Shown: positions 11,374-23,400, numbered from the stretch's first letter. The stretch is DNA of 64,000 bases from Haliclona indistincta (GCA_964017065.1 OZ024784.1:11451152-11515151), one strand, 5' to 3'. Notes: generated by a model from the letters alone, not told the origin. Program-made: numbers and translations.

Positions 11374-11649
11374 AGTGTTCTCGCTAGGGCTTTTTTGAGG
11401 GGGTTTACCCCCTTGGATTGTAGCAAACCTCCCTTGGATAACTGCTAAAAATGTTAAACGAACGGTTAGTAAAGGAAAAAAAAACATACGGATAGCTGAT
11501 TCGAACCCTCGTTCTTTACTTCCTCACCTCAATTCTCTAACCATTTGACCAAACTGCCAACATAGCAATTGTTGCGATAGGTGTAACATAGCAGATAACA
11601 TAGCAGTTAGGTATCCCCCTTGGCTTTAAATTTCTAGCGAGAACACAGG
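11374..11649. mobile_element. hAT-like MITE with perfect 8-bp duplication
   Basis: Inverted ends GTGTTCTCGCTAG and CTAGCGAGAACAC are bounded by TTGCGGCC on both sides (11366-11373 and 11650-11657). 276 bp, non-coding except for an internal tRNA-like segment. It lies in the 3' region of the decayed BEL element. Confidence 0.75.
11495..11568 (-). tRNA. tRNA-like sequence (SINE or tRNA pseudogene) inside MITE
   Basis: On the minus strand an A-box-like TTTGGTCAAATGGTTAGAG is followed about 30 bases on by the B-box GGTTCGAATC (complement at 11498-11507). The spacing suits an RNA polymerase III internal promoter. The acceptor stem does not pair convincingly, so a functional tRNA is unlikely. It sits within a hAT-like MITE. 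Confidence 0.55.
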
Positions 11650-12125
11650 TTGCGGCCCTCTGGCGCTGCCTCTACATGTTGTTGTAAGACCTAATTACAG
11701 TCGGTCTTGGCCGGCGGTATGTCTGCGCATGTTTTGTCATAATTATTGTTAGTTTATAAATTTTGTACGTGTTGTTGTTAATAGGTTCTGTTCGTTCACG
11801 AGAAGAGTGTGAATCCATTGCGATCGCGACGAGAGCTCATTCAACATCCCTAGGGTCATGCCTTTGATTAAGCTGTTGATATATTATGGATACTTGGCTT
11901 ACAAGCGTCACAACCATTTTTGTTCCTACAAGTCTCGATCCTTTATTTTTGCAAGCATCATCCACACTTATTAGTTTATAGTTAAACTACTGTAATTTGG
12001 GAAATTTTTGTTGCGTAAAAATTTACATAGGGCCCAGGCTACGAAAATAAATTACACAAAATGTTTGTAAGTTTCGAAATTTCAACACAGGGCACATACA
12101 ATGCACAACTAAATTTCAACTACCG

Positions 12126-12320
12126 TATAGCTAGAAATTTTGGTGGACAAAATTTTGGCGAATGTTCCAGATTATGCGCTTGCCAATTAATTTTTAATTT
12201 TAGCGCCTGGCTCATGTATTACTGTAATAGAAAAACAGACTTTGGCGACTTGTATTTTGGCAAATGCAAACGATTCGCCAAATTCACCAAAATCTTAGTC
12301 CACCAAAATATCTAGCTCTA
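12126..12320. mobile_element. Small MITE, AATTTTGGTGGAC ends
   Basis: The inverted ends (TAGCTAGAAATTTTGGTGGA and a near complement ending TATCTAGCTCTA) enclose paired TTTTGGCGAAT-like words. It is related in design and internal words to the element at 61303-61500. Confidence 0.55.
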
Positions 12321-13025
12321 TTCTAGGTTCAGGAGCCTCATGACCATTGTCTGGCAAACTTTGTCGACACTATAGCTAACAAAAACACAAATAGAGTAGA
12401 CTCATGGCGGAAAACAACAAACACCCTTGTGTTGGCAAGGCTGCTACGAGTGAGATCAGCCACGTAGGTGTGCCAGTCTACTTCACGTAGTAACGTGGGT
12501 GTGCCAGTTTCGTGATCGACTGTCTGCCACACTTTTTATAGCTAGAAATAACTCTCTCTCTCATGTACAGCAGTTTTATTACTCCTTGCAACAGCCACAA
12601 AAGCGTAAAACGTGATCCTTGCCTTATTTGGAAGGTTTATTACAATGCGTGATTCAGCTTGAACGCAGTTTACGCTCTACGGTTGACGCTTTTAGATTGC
12701 AAGGAGTAATGAAACCGCTGTAGCAAACTCCTTCACACAGCATACTCATTGTCTCTTGCATGTACATGTATAAATTTTCAGAGTTAAAAAAAATCCATGG
12801 TAAAACATTTTCGTAGGATGACAGCCTATGAAAACATTTTAACACTATCATTAATTTTTTGAAACAAAAGCTTCCCACTACAAAAATTTATCGAACTACA
12901 GAATGCATAACACTGCTAAACCAATAGAATTACTAAACTAAAAAAAAATTTATGAGGATACATTCTAAACTGGTGTAACACACATAGCAATGTATGATAA
13001 GTTTTACACTGCTAGGTACTGTAAA
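12321..13025. other. Intron sequence with a short inverted repeat
   Basis: A 25-bp inverted pair (12567-12591 and 12697-12721, core TTACTCCTTGCAA) brackets about 105 bases, possibly a tiny foldback element. Nothing else recognised. Confidence 0.4.
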
Positions 13026-13810
13026 GCCCTGTTCACACTGGCAAGTTTAACAGAATTCAATGTGCATCGAATGTGAATTGGGTGCATTCACACTGCACTT
13101 CGACCAATGCGCATTGACTGAATGGAAATTGAGTCAATCCACTTTGCTATGTGGATTCAATGCACATCAAACCGAATTGCGTGCGTAACACAGAAATTCA
13201 TCAATAATGAATTAATACACGTTGTCGAACAATGGCTGCTGGGCAGACAATCGATGGTATCTCTGTCCTCGACACTTGTATTCATCCACTGGCAGTGTTT
13301 CTTGTCCACAAGCGCTGCTGTGGAAGCAGTATAGCGGGTACAGCTACTGCAACATGTGAGCCAGCACGTGACTTAAACAGCGTTCTAATCGTGTTTCCAG
13401 AGTCTAGTGTGAACACTCCCAATGCGCATTCAATTCGCATTGATAGTGAACGGTTTCAAATACAGGGGGAATGCAGGTTGCTTGACCAAACAATTTCCTG
13501 TTAGCGCATGCCCATAGCGTGTTTCTGTATACTAATTGTACAGAAAATGTACTGAACGCATGCGCTAGCAGCAAACTTGCAATGCCCAGTAGGTGTCAAT
13601 GTGCATCATAACCGACTCTAGTGTGAACACAAGCTTAAGGCAGGACTTTTGGAGCGTCAAAATTCGACAAATGGCCTAATTTTAATTTTGGTGCCTGGAT
13701 GCCTACTTCAGTACTTCACGTATTATGATAAATTAGATTTTGGACACTGCAGGCGAATTAATTGCTCTGTGTGCAAATTATTCGTACAAAAATAATGTCT
13801 TCATAGTTAT
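13026..13810. repeat. Probable degraded foldback repeats
   Basis: Starts GCCCTGTTCACACTGGC and contains repeated, partly inverted words (CAATGCGCATT, CACACT, three copies of CTAGTGTGAACAC-like sequence at about 13405, 13618 and 13625). From about 13650 it resembles the TTTTGG/GCGAAT MITEs at 12126 and 61303. Individual element limits cannot be set. Confidence 0.35.
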
Positions 13811-13917
13811 ATCTACTGACAAATCTAGACAAAGCAGGCAGTAGAAAAAAACAAGTGAATGTACATAATGACAATAATGAGAGATGTGACTATGAAGGGA
13901 TAGCCTTCAATTCTTAC

Positions 13918-14499
13918 TTTTGTCTCATCTATTTGATCCTTTAATGTAGGCAATGTAGCTGTGGGTTCATCCATATCAGCAGCCAGTTCTGTCCATTGTT
14001 TAACCAATTCTTCCCATTTATTGAGGGAGTCATTGTACAGCATAACTTGTGGATAAAAGCTATTCAATAATTCAAATCTAACTTTGCTAAGACGCTGTAA
14101 TGCATCATACTGATCTTTAATCTCAGCTAACTTTGCACGAGGTTCACTTATATCAACTTGGTCATGAAGTGATAGATCATTTAAGGCAGTAAGAGTTGCA
14201 CTATGATCATCAATGATTTTTCGATAAGCTTGGATAGCTGTTGTTTGTGCTTGAAGTGGAACAATAAGAACCGCACATGCCTTCATCTCAAAAAACTCTA
14301 TGGAACGATCATGAAGCCATGACAGAACTGGTAAACAGTGAAGATTAAATTTGAAAGTGTAGAATCGTTGCGAGAAAGTCTTAAGTTTGTTTAACAATTG
14401 CAATGAGTGAGATTCAGAAGTAAAAACAGACAGATCTGAAATGATCATTTCAGCTGCTTCCAAGTCTGGTTCATGTTTGAAAACATCATCCATTAGTTC
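13918..14499 (-). CDS. Spectrin-repeat gene exon (largest, 194 codons)
   Basis: The acceptor is TTTCTTATAG; the exon starts ELMDDVFKHEPDLEAAEM, ends DETK and is followed by GTAAGA. Phase 0 at both ends. At 194 residues it can hold nearly two three-helix repeats. Trp-centred helices are visible at LSWLHDRSIEFFEMKA and KWEELVKQWTELAADMD, with leucine-rich linking helices between. No stop or frame break occurs in 582 bases. Confidence 0.85.
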
Positions 14500-14774
14500 C
14501 TATAAGAAATATAATATTTATCAAAACAGCATTTAAATTATTAGGGATACACGGTAGTGTGTCCCTATGTAGGGATGAACGGAAAACTAGATGGCTGCTA
14601 CAATACAATGTATTAGCATTCACACGCTGCTATTTCCCCTGGTGATGAATTTTGTAAAGTCCAAAAACACTTAGATCTGCTCTTTGGTGTTGCCTCATCC
14701 TCATAATAGCCATAAGGTTGCTCGAAATTGTTACGAACATGGAAACGGTGAAAATCGAATTTCGTCATTTTCGC

Positions 14775-14893
14775 TTCTCTCTCTCCCTCCCCTTCCTCCT
14801 CTCCCTCTCCCTCCCCCTCCCTCTCCCTCTCCCCCTCCCCCTCCCCCCTCTCCCCCTCTCTCCCTCTCCCTCTCCCTCTCTCTCTCTCTCTCG
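14775..14893 (+). repeat. CT-rich low-complexity tract
   Basis: About 120 bases of nearly pure C/T (CTCCC and CTCT units) expanded within the family X copy. The other copies have a shorter TTCTTCTTTC tract at the same place. Open frames across it are Pro/Ser/Leu or Gly/Arg runs and are not genes. Confidence 0.85.
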
Positions 14894-15046
14894 CAAGCAG
14901 TGCCTAGCACGAAACACCCGTGAACAGCCATGAAATTATCCTGGCAGGTGGCTTTTGAACTTAGTTTTTAGCGAAATGACAATATAATTAAATTGAACAA
15001 AATCACAATCAGTTGTCAGCGAGTAAGCTCGTGTGAGATCATCGTT

Positions 15047-15594
15047 TAGCCTCGTCCCCAGGTCAATTTTTTTTCCTTACGAAACGGACGAACAGAAGCG
15101 GAAACACGAAAAAAGGGGCTGGTATATATTGCAAGGGTGACCTTTGACCATTCCCCAGAATCTAGGGAATCAGTTCACACTCGAATATTTGTTAGTGATA
15201 TTAGCCCGTATATTCAGACGAAAATGGTGCTCCAAGAGGCCTACTGTCCGCGTTGCAACCTGTAGAAGCGGATATAGTGCTAGAGTACGAGCAGCGAAGT
15301 CCTGTCTGTGTTCGCGCGGCCCATACTGTGTATGGTGACTCTGTGCTGATATGTTTGAAATAAAATCGTTCATAGAGTCTTTTCAAAAACTGAGTATCTG
15401 GCGTCTACCATGTTGCTGCATTCGTCAGTAGCGTAACTACAGAGCAACGCTGTGCACAGCAGGTCTTGTATCGAGAATCAATAGCCAGGCCACATGCTTC
15501 ATAGCTAGCGCATGCACACAATTACCCATGCAATAGACACCAGGCCTTAATTTTCGCTTATTCATTGTGAAAATTAATGGCAGGGGATGAGGTA
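15047..15594. mobile_element. TAGCCTC MITE copy A (548 bp)
   Basis: The ends are TAGCCTCGTCCCCAGG and, on the complement, TACCTCATCCCCTGCC. Flanks ATCATCGTT (15038-15046) and ATTATCATT (15595-15603) agree at 7 of 9 bases, and the uninterrupted site is seen in other family X copies (GATCACCATTTGCAC near 27740). It is homologous in reverse orientation to 52454-53007. Its ends share design with the DUF6589 transposon at 20477. No transposase. Confidence 0.8.
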
Positions 15595-16130
15595 ATTATC
15601 ATTCTGCTGCTTGCTAGATAATATTTATAACGGCCATACAAAATTTCTAAACAAGAGTGGGCAAGGCTCGTATGCAGTTCACATGAATGAAGCATGCATG
15701 GGTGAGCTAGTTTCAGTATGAGCAAAGCTCACATAAAAAAAACATCAACAAAAGCAAAAAATCAAAATAATGGTGGAAACATAGAGAATCAGTACTTGAA
15801 CTGCACCAAAAATTTGAAACTCATTGAAAAAAGACACAAACAAGAAAATTTTAAAAGATTTCTGACAAAATCAAAAGGATGTAGGGATGGAGAAATCTAC
15901 CACTGGTTCACAATGTTAACCAACAAGGAACTAGCACGGAATGGTAACACGATTGACTGGATAATAAACCATGCATCCCTACATCAATGGCTGCACATTA
16001 TGGACTCTCAGCCAACATCAGCATTCCTGGTCTATAGCCAGTAAATCAGCCACTGATGCAGGATGCATGGTTTATCAACCAGTCAATCATGTTACGATCC
16101 CGTGCTAGTTCCTTGTTGCTTATACTGTGA

Positions 16131-16410
16131 ACTTCCGAAATTCTTATGACCCCGACCTCAACCTCAGGTGGTATATTCTATCACAATTTAACAGTAGCTA
16201 CGACATTTGTCTTGGGACAGTAGAAAGCTACTGTTCACCTACTAAAACTCTTTGAGTTCCCAGTTGTAACCAATAACAATTAATGCATGCATAGTACCAG
16301 ATATCACCAAGCATATCACAGCCAATATGTAATGTGTGGGAGTGTCCCACTTCTTTCATCCTATTGTATGAACTCATGCTCCAGAATTCTTTATTACAAT
16401 AATGAATTAC
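16131..16410. other. Intron sequence, nothing recognised
   Basis: Contains the open continuation past the next exon's donor but no distinct feature. Confidence 0.4.
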
Positions 16411-16734
16411 CTGAGATCGTTCAATGTTGTGATCACTTGGAGCCTTATTAATTCCTATACTCAGGGTCAATGACTCAAGCTCCTGCTCACAAACATCCAA
16501 CCAGACTTGAAGTTTATCCCATAAAGTGTCTAAGTTACCCACATATCCAGAAATTAGATTTAAGTGTTCTTCTCTTTTGTCATACAGAGTATTGCATTCA
16601 ATAATCAGTGACTGCAGGAATGCAATGTCGCTTAAAACTTTTGTCTGGTCAAAGGGAGTCTGAAAAAGATCAGTAAAATCAAAGGAAAACTTCTCAATCT
16701 GTGATGTATAAGCAGTCAAGTCTGTACTTATCAT
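16411..16734 (-). CDS. Spectrin-repeat gene exon
   Basis: 108 codons, phase 0 at both ends, acceptor TCTTGCTGCAG and donor CAG before GTAATT. It begins MISTDLTAYTSQIEKFSFD and ends NIERSQ. A Trp pair in DTLWDKLQVWLDVCEQELES is typical of the first helix of a spectrin repeat. 108 residues is close to one full repeat length. Confidence 0.8.
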
Positions 16735-17600
16735 CTGCAGCAAGAAAAGCAAAAATAAAAATTACTACCATAAGTGTCATCTGCAGCCCATGTGGCATGC
16801 GCTAAAATTAATAATAATAATAAAAAATTAATAATAATAATAAATTATGCAGGTGTGGTTAAAAAAAAAAAGTTCTTCTTTGGGGCTATGACAGAACTGG
16901 AGAGTTATAGCAAGTAGTACGCTCGCTCACACAAATTAATCCTTTAACGTCTATTGATGTATTTCAGCGCCATAATTAGCTCCACCTACTTTCAAATTAA
17001 GTCTGTTTGCAAAAGACGACTTTGCCTTTTTATTTAAAAACCCACTGGTTTTTATCACACCCTCCCCACAAAAACATAAAGAATTTTAAAGGAGAACCCG
17101 GGTTTGAAGGAGCAAGGCGCTGCCGCTTTCAGCATTTTTAGAGCTCAGGGTGCTCGGAAATGCATAATTTGGCAAGAATATTATTGTCTAAGTGGGAGTG
17201 GCCAACTCTAAGTTTAGTATGTGGTCGTAAACGTTGACATGCCAGGAAAAACAAATGCTAGTTTGGAACAGTTAGCGTACTGCATGTAGTAAAAACTTGA
17301 AAAGACGAAATGAAAAGCGCTAGAGTGCCATGAAGGCAATCCATTGACACACTAAGGATTGTTCTTACAAGAGCTATAAAAATGAACAGATTTCACAAAA
17401 CCCTTGACGTGTCACGGTTATGCACATATCTAGCCTACATGTATACCTTCAAAGTTGCTGCAAGTATTAAGTGGTTTGCAAATTGCAGCAAGAACTTGGT
17501 TTGCTGCTGAAACTATATGCTAACCAGAAGACAGTAAAGTACTGACCACAAGCCACAAGGTGTGCCAAGTAGGCATGACCATGAACATGTGAGCTGAGTG
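16735..17600. other. Intron sequence, AT-rich with no clear element
   Basis: Contains an AATAATAAT/AAAAAAA patch at 16800-16870 and otherwise unremarkable sequence. 17600-17730 weakly resembles 49425-49580 (TTGAGATGTCTA, AGAGAGGTC, AAGGTGAG), so a diverged repeat lies here. Confidence 0.35.
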
Positions 17601-17690
17601 AAACTGCTGTAGACTTGATAGGCTTTTCTTGAGATGTCTAGGCAACTTCAGACCAGTCCTACAGGTCAGATGGAACAACTATAAGCGTTT

Positions 17691-18764
17691 GTGCTCTCAG
17701 AGAGGTCTGAGATAGCTGTCAAGGTGAGCCAGCCATGCAGGAATTCAGTTGAAATAATAATGGCTATTGTTAACCTCGGGCTCAAAGCCATTGCTATTGC
17801 TAGGGCAGAAATGCCAAAGGAATGGAAGAAGAAGCTGAAAAAAGCTCTTCGTGATGTGCCATCACGAAATAGTGAGTTCCAAGGGCTTGTCTTGATGCTA
17901 TAGCTCCAGTGAAAAGACTGCTAACAGATATTGCTGTACGTCTGGAATTGACAGAGAAAAACTTGAAGTGTTCATTGCAGGTACACCCGCTGAAATCAGT
18001 GACTGCCTAGCTCTCAATTAACACCCATTTCAATCTAACTCACTCTAGCAAGTGCTCCGCAAAGGATTTGACCTCACAGTTGTCTGAATTCATGATCCAC
18101 TGTTGTAGAGAGCGACAATACTTCTTCAATGTTCTCAAATGTGGAGCCACCGAATGCCAAGTATGCAGTTCTGTTAGACTACCCGAATCTGTATTCAACA
18201 CTTACCTGATCCCATGCCTGGTATGGACAATCACCACAAACCATTCTCAGAAGTATTTAAAACAAAGACAAATGAAGAACACAGGCTATCTCTTAAGAAG
18301 AAATCAAGACGAGAAAGAGGTCTTCCCTTTTCTCCTAGTGTCCAGCAAGTCCGTAACACCAACATGATGCTACAATGTGAGGAATGTTGACAATGGAGGC
18401 TCATCTACATGTATGCAAAGAAGAAACAAACCCTCACTCAGAAGCAGCAATTAGAGAGAGTTCTCGATCTAGATCTTTTTCATGTGGAACACTACTTCAA
18501 GACTATGCTGATCTTCCACTAGACATGATGGACATGGTCTTCGCAAGAAATCTATACTGTAATGAACCAATTGAAAGGCTGTATTATTCAGCTAAGTTAC
18601 GGACATTGTTCATCAGAGTGTTAGCCCTTGAATTTGATCCTCAGTGTGAAGGTTGTTCAAAGAAAAGCAAGATTAGAAAAGCTATAAATAGTACAGTGAC
18701 TCTTTCTGGTCCACTTAGAAAACACTCAAGCAGGACATTTTCTGATACTAAAAACAGAAAATGA
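17691..18764 (+). pseudogene. Decayed protein gene with paired cysteines, family unnamed
   Basis: Fragments in shifting frames read as parts of one protein: MPKEWKKKLKKALRDVP, TEKNLKVFIAGTPAEISD, CCRERQYFFNVLKCG, RGLPFSPSVQQVRNTNMML then QCEEC, then SCGTLLQDYADLPL, CNEPIERLYYS and CEGCSKKSKIRK. The Cys-pair series (QCEEC, SCG, YCNEP, CEGC) suggests zinc-binding treble clefts. I recall similar uncharacterised proteins in sponges and cnidarians but cannot name the family. At least three frame changes and in-frame stops (such as directly after QCEEC) make it non-functional. Confidence 0.5.
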
Positions 18765-19334
18765 AGAGCGTAACCCTCATCGAAATCTAAAATTTCTGGA
18801 CGGGAAACTAATAGTGCATTTACACTAGCAACTTTAGAACTGGGCCAGACTACAGTGGAACACACGAAGAGAGTAGAAAAGTGAATTCTTGACATAATTA
18901 TTGGTCCATATCTATGAAAGGAACAGACCTAGAGACATGTTGCATATCATTATGATCCCCTATCCTTACTGATCACCCTAATTCAGAGGAGGTTGGAAGC
19001 ATTAATATTCAGTCATGTGACATGTAAAAATGTTTGTGGTTTGTAAATTCACTCCAAATCAAAATGTATGGCGAATCTTAGTTGTTAATTTTTACACTAT
19101 TCTCTGAACAGAATTTAACGAATTTAGTATGAATCGAAAGTTCTTGCAAAGCAGATTACAAATATGCGATCTACCACCTGAAGTCAGCGGTGTGACCAGT
19201 CTGTTCATACTTGCTGGTTTGTAGGCGCGCAAAGAGCATTCTAGTAGGCTAGTACTACTACTGAGACAAGCCACAACGGAGTGAAACAATAATTTATGCA
19301 GCAGCAGAACTTGAGAAGCCTAGCTGAACTTATG
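18765..19334. other. Unassigned intron sequence
   Basis: No element ends, repeats or convincing coding sequence seen. Confidence 0.4.
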
Positions 19335-19453
19335 TATTAGGGAAGCACGGTAGTGACTCCCTATGTAGGGATGAACAGGAAACAAAATGGCGGCTACATA
19401 CAATGTATTAGCACTCAAACACTGATATTTCGCCTGGTGATGATTATTTTATA

Positions 19454-19934
19454 CAGTCAACCGGGGCTATTCCGACGCGTTTTGGCGTTACAGTGTTTAT
19501 TTCTCGTTTATACAGTTGTAACTTTGTTCACGAACATTGGATCGACCTGGAACTTTTACCGATCGATTCTAGCGCCTATTTTTCACCTAGATCTTCAGAA
19601 TTTGAATCAGTAAGTTTAACAATTTTGCCAAATCGACCTTTTTAGTTAGTGAACCTTCACGGGGCTATTTCGACGGCTGAATTCTGGCGCCGTTTCTCGA
19701 TCTCTACAGCGACGCACTTACTCGTGGCTGCTCAAGACTAGTAGGGTTGTAAAGGAAATTGTCTGCTGAACACGTTGGTTCTTGTTTTAACCATGTGCGC
19801 GCTACCATTTTTATGCTATAAGCGAAAAGAGAAAGTAAGGCTAGCGGGGCTATTTCGACGATCGAAATCACGTTCCAATTGGATTTGTACGTGGAGTCGG
19901 AATAGCACCGCGTCGGAATAGCCCCGGTTGACTG
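19454..19934. mobile_element. 481-bp MITE with 26-bp perfect ends, TA target
   Basis: The ends are CAGTCAACCGGGGCTATTCC(GACGCG) in perfect inverted pairing, flanked by TA (19452-19453, 19935-19936). Copies of the end motif, GGGGCTATTTCGACG, recur internally at 19661 and 19846. The equivalent family X position at 27480 is uninterrupted. The CAGT start plus TA target suggests Tc1/mariner-type mobilisation. Confidence 0.85.
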
Positions 19935-20476
19935 TACGTCCAAAGACACCTAAATCAGCTCTCTGGCGTTGCCCCATCTTACAGTAGCAAGGATATTTAT
20001 CAAATTTTTACTAAAGTGATGAACCTGGAAACAGTGAAAATCGAGTTTTGTCATCTTCGTTTTCTTCTTCTTTCCTTCTTTCTTTCTTCAGCGCGCCTAG
20101 TGCCTTTATGCGAGCAGTGCCGAGACCAAAACACCCACGAACAGTCATGAAATTCTCCTGGCCTTTTGAACTTTGTTTTTAGCGAAACGGCGATATAAAT
20201 TTACCGATTTCTCGATCGTGATCCATTGTCAGACAGCTAAGTGTTAGACGCCATTATTGTGATTGCGCAATACGCACCTGACCAAGCTGTGGCTACCGCA
20301 CGTGACCAAGCACTAGCTTAAGTATCTCCACACGCACCGTATGGATCATGGAGAACACAGGTTTGTCTGGAGTCTTCGAAGAACGGTAAGCTCGTGTAGG
20401 ATCACCATTGTGCACTTGCTAGATGCTGCTACAAACAATTGTGGGCGGGGCTGCATGAATGCATAGGCGAGCTGAT

Positions 20477-23400
20477 TAGCCTCATCCCCAGGCTCTCCAT
20501 GGGTGTGGCTCGATTGCATGGGTACGGGTGTTGGAAGGAGAGCCTGGTATCTACTGCTCGCGCATGCGCAAGTTTTCCAATAAAAAGCATGTGTGTTTTT
20601 ATTGATGACGGCGTTGAATTTACATCCTGTATAAATGTACGTAACGCTAGGCGTGTCCAGACACGTGTGCAGCTGTACGCTTAGATGATGTCTCGATCTC
20701 CAGTATCGTGTCGCCTCTGTCAAGGCAGTTGTTCGTCAAAGAATAGCATTTCACTGGCAGGCAAAAGGCGTGAAAACGAACAGTGGAGTACCAGACTTAG
20801 TGAGCTGCTACTCGTGTCTGTGGCGCCTGATGACGGGCTACCGCAACACGTCTGTATGAAGTGCGTTAGGCGAGTAGAGACACTAGAGAAGGCTCTGAAA
20901 GATCTGGAAGAATTCCGAAGTCTTGCTTGTAAAAGTTACGATGAACTGTCGTTGGTCGTTGTCGAGCAGTAGGAAGAGAAGCAAGGATAGTAGCAGAACA
21001 TCAGCCACACCCGACACGATCAGGTCGCGACCGCCAGCTAAGAAGTCGTCGTCTTGTAGTAGTAGAAGGCTAGATTTTGGACAGGAACTAACAGATATAA
21101 CAAATTTTCAAGGTATGATAATAATCATGATGATAAGTTTTGCCAGCTTAGACATGCATGCCTGTATCTTCTTTGTACAGATTCGGGTGGGCATCATGCT
21201 TGCTGCTCGTGATCATGTATCTGACAGCTCTCCTTTTCAATCATGTATACCTGATAGTGCTGGTATGTCTTAGTCATTAATAATTATAAATAAATTATGT
21301 GCATGAAATATTATTGTGCAGACAATTCCAAAAGTTGTTCGTCACTCATTTCACGACCAGTCCATGGCACGAAAACCCCAAAAAAGCTTGTCAAAGTGAG
21401 TTTTATAATAGTATGTACGTAGTGGTAATTATTATTACTTTGTGTACAGATATCAGTAGCTACACCATCCAGACCAGTGCCATGGAGCAGAGAGCTGGAT
21501 GAGCAAGAAGCGAGACTTGGGAGAGCAATTGCTGGTGGTCATCTTCCAACAGTAGCAAAAGCTGTCCTTGCATATGCTGACCTGCGGGAAGCTGTTCTGC
21601 GCCTCATACTAGGAGAGATTGAGACTGAGTGTGCTGTTTTGTGCCAGAGAAAGGAACCATCTTGCTTTCGCAAAATGAAACCATTTAGTCTGACAGATTT
21701 TCGCTGGGAAATACTGATGTTAGAGTTGGAGGAGAAGGCTCCTCTTATGCTGCGAATATTTCAATCGATGGTGTCTTTGAATGATCATCGCAATCAGCAC
21801 AAAGGAGGAGTTCAGCATTATCCTGGAATCTGTATGGCTATGTCGGTGCTATTAAAGGAGAGGAATAGAGAAATATGTGGTGTGCAGTCTGTCTTGTCAC
21901 TCCTCCTATTTTTCTCGCATGCAGAAAAGAAGGTATATATAACATAGCAAATACATGCACACATTTCATTTACAGTATACTTCCTTATAGGTGTACACCC
22001 GTCTCTATCATGTGAATGTATGTATCAGTTACACGGCAGTTCTTCAGCTTGTAGATGACATCAGCAAATATCACAAGGATCCTATTCAACAATGGATCAA
22101 GGATGGAGCAACGTTCAAGTTCATCGGGGACAATATTGACAAAAAGAAGTGCGTGCGAGACATGAGATCAGATCACCAAGGACAGATGATACATATGTAT
22201 AGCGTGTTAGTCAGTAAAAGCCGTCTACCGTCCTCACAGCTATCTCAAACTGGACAAATTGCTGATCTTATGTCCATACCGTGGAAAAATTTCTTGCCAA
22301 GTAAGGATGATATACAGCAGGTGGAAAGCAATCTTGTGATACTGGTAGCTCGTCTGCTGACTACCTACATCAAAGATCTATCATTTCTCTCTAAGGCAGT
22401 TCCTGATCACATCAGGCATGAGTACTCGAGTGTCATGTCAGGAAAGTCGGAGGTAGCGGTGCTTGATGTGTTACACAAGAACGAAGCTTACGGTCCTGAC
22501 ATGATAGATATCATGCGGTCATTGCATGAATACCTCTCACGTGTGAAAGGCAAGCTGCTTCACAAAGGCATATGATGCATGAAGACACTCCATTTGACCG
22601 ACTAGAAGTTCTTGAACCAGTTGCTGAAGATTGGCATTGTCTAGTCTGTGTTTTAACGGTATGAAATCATCATACATACATCGAAGTGTTTAGTGCATAC
22701 ACATGCAACAGACATAAAGTGCAACATTAATGCATACATGCAATCACCCTTTTATCTGTGTTCTTTTTTCACCTACAGACTATCTGGAAGTGTTTATATC
22801 AAAGGTCAGGTCTAAACCATGGCACACTGGGCTTTTTCAAGTGTAAACTAAATCTCAGTGCTGTCAAGAAAAACCCGAAAGATGATGTGAATGCTTCGCT
22901 CGGTTTTCTGACAACAGTTGTAAATGGGCATCTTCTTGCCTGTGCATGCAACGTACTTGGTATTAGCAGTCTTGATAGCCATGTAGACGTGCCAGGCAGC
23001 ATTAGAAACAGTAGTCGAGATGTGAAGCTGGAGTACATCAGCTCGATTGCCAGAAAAGTGGTCAAAATGTGCACTATAGTAAGCGGTGCTTATTTTGACA
23101 GCACGGAAGAGTCAACTGATGGTGTGTACAACTACGCCCGTGTACTCTGTCATTATGGTGCTCTACTTATGGAGTTTCGAGACGCATGGGCTGAGGGAGA
23201 TGGAAATCGTGTTGTCCGTTGCTGGAGACTTTTCTTGCCCCATTTTGTAGCTAACAATCACACGAAGTATGCTCTGCAAGCACTTCGCTTACAGTTTCAA
23301 GTAAGCAGCTACCTTTCACCACATCTATCTCATCACATTGTTTGGGATAGATTCATTAACACCAAGGGACGACAGGGAAGAAATATCCCATGTGACTTAT

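Larger units (their letters stand above)
11323..11847 (+). other. Possible BEL 3' end and LTR remnant
   Basis: After the pol stop comes sequence interrupted by a hAT-like MITE, then GGCCGGCGGTATGTCTGCGC near 11708-11727. A similar GGCCGGCGGAATGT follows another BEL remnant at 31775, which suggests a polypurine-like tract and LTR start at the TGT. The LTR end is not demonstrated (a CAACA near 11845 is a candidate). Confidence 0.35.
14539..16130 (+). repeat. Family X repeat copy carrying a MITE
   Basis: Begins TATTAGGGATACACGG and follows the copies at 19335 and 27360 (shared CTATGTAGGGATGAA, CTGGTGATGA, CGAAACACCCGTGAAC, TAAGCTCGTGTG). It has an insertion at 15047-15594 and then the palindromic 3' module, where TAACACGATTGACTGG at about 15945 is matched by its complement near 16080. 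Confidence 0.65.

Noticed and set aside
11495..11568. A functional tRNA gene
   Set aside because: The promoter boxes are good, but the stems do not pair convincingly and it sits inside a MITE.
14684..14933. Pro/Ser-rich and Gly/Arg-rich open frames
   Set aside because: They cover a CT-rich low-complexity tract within a repeat.
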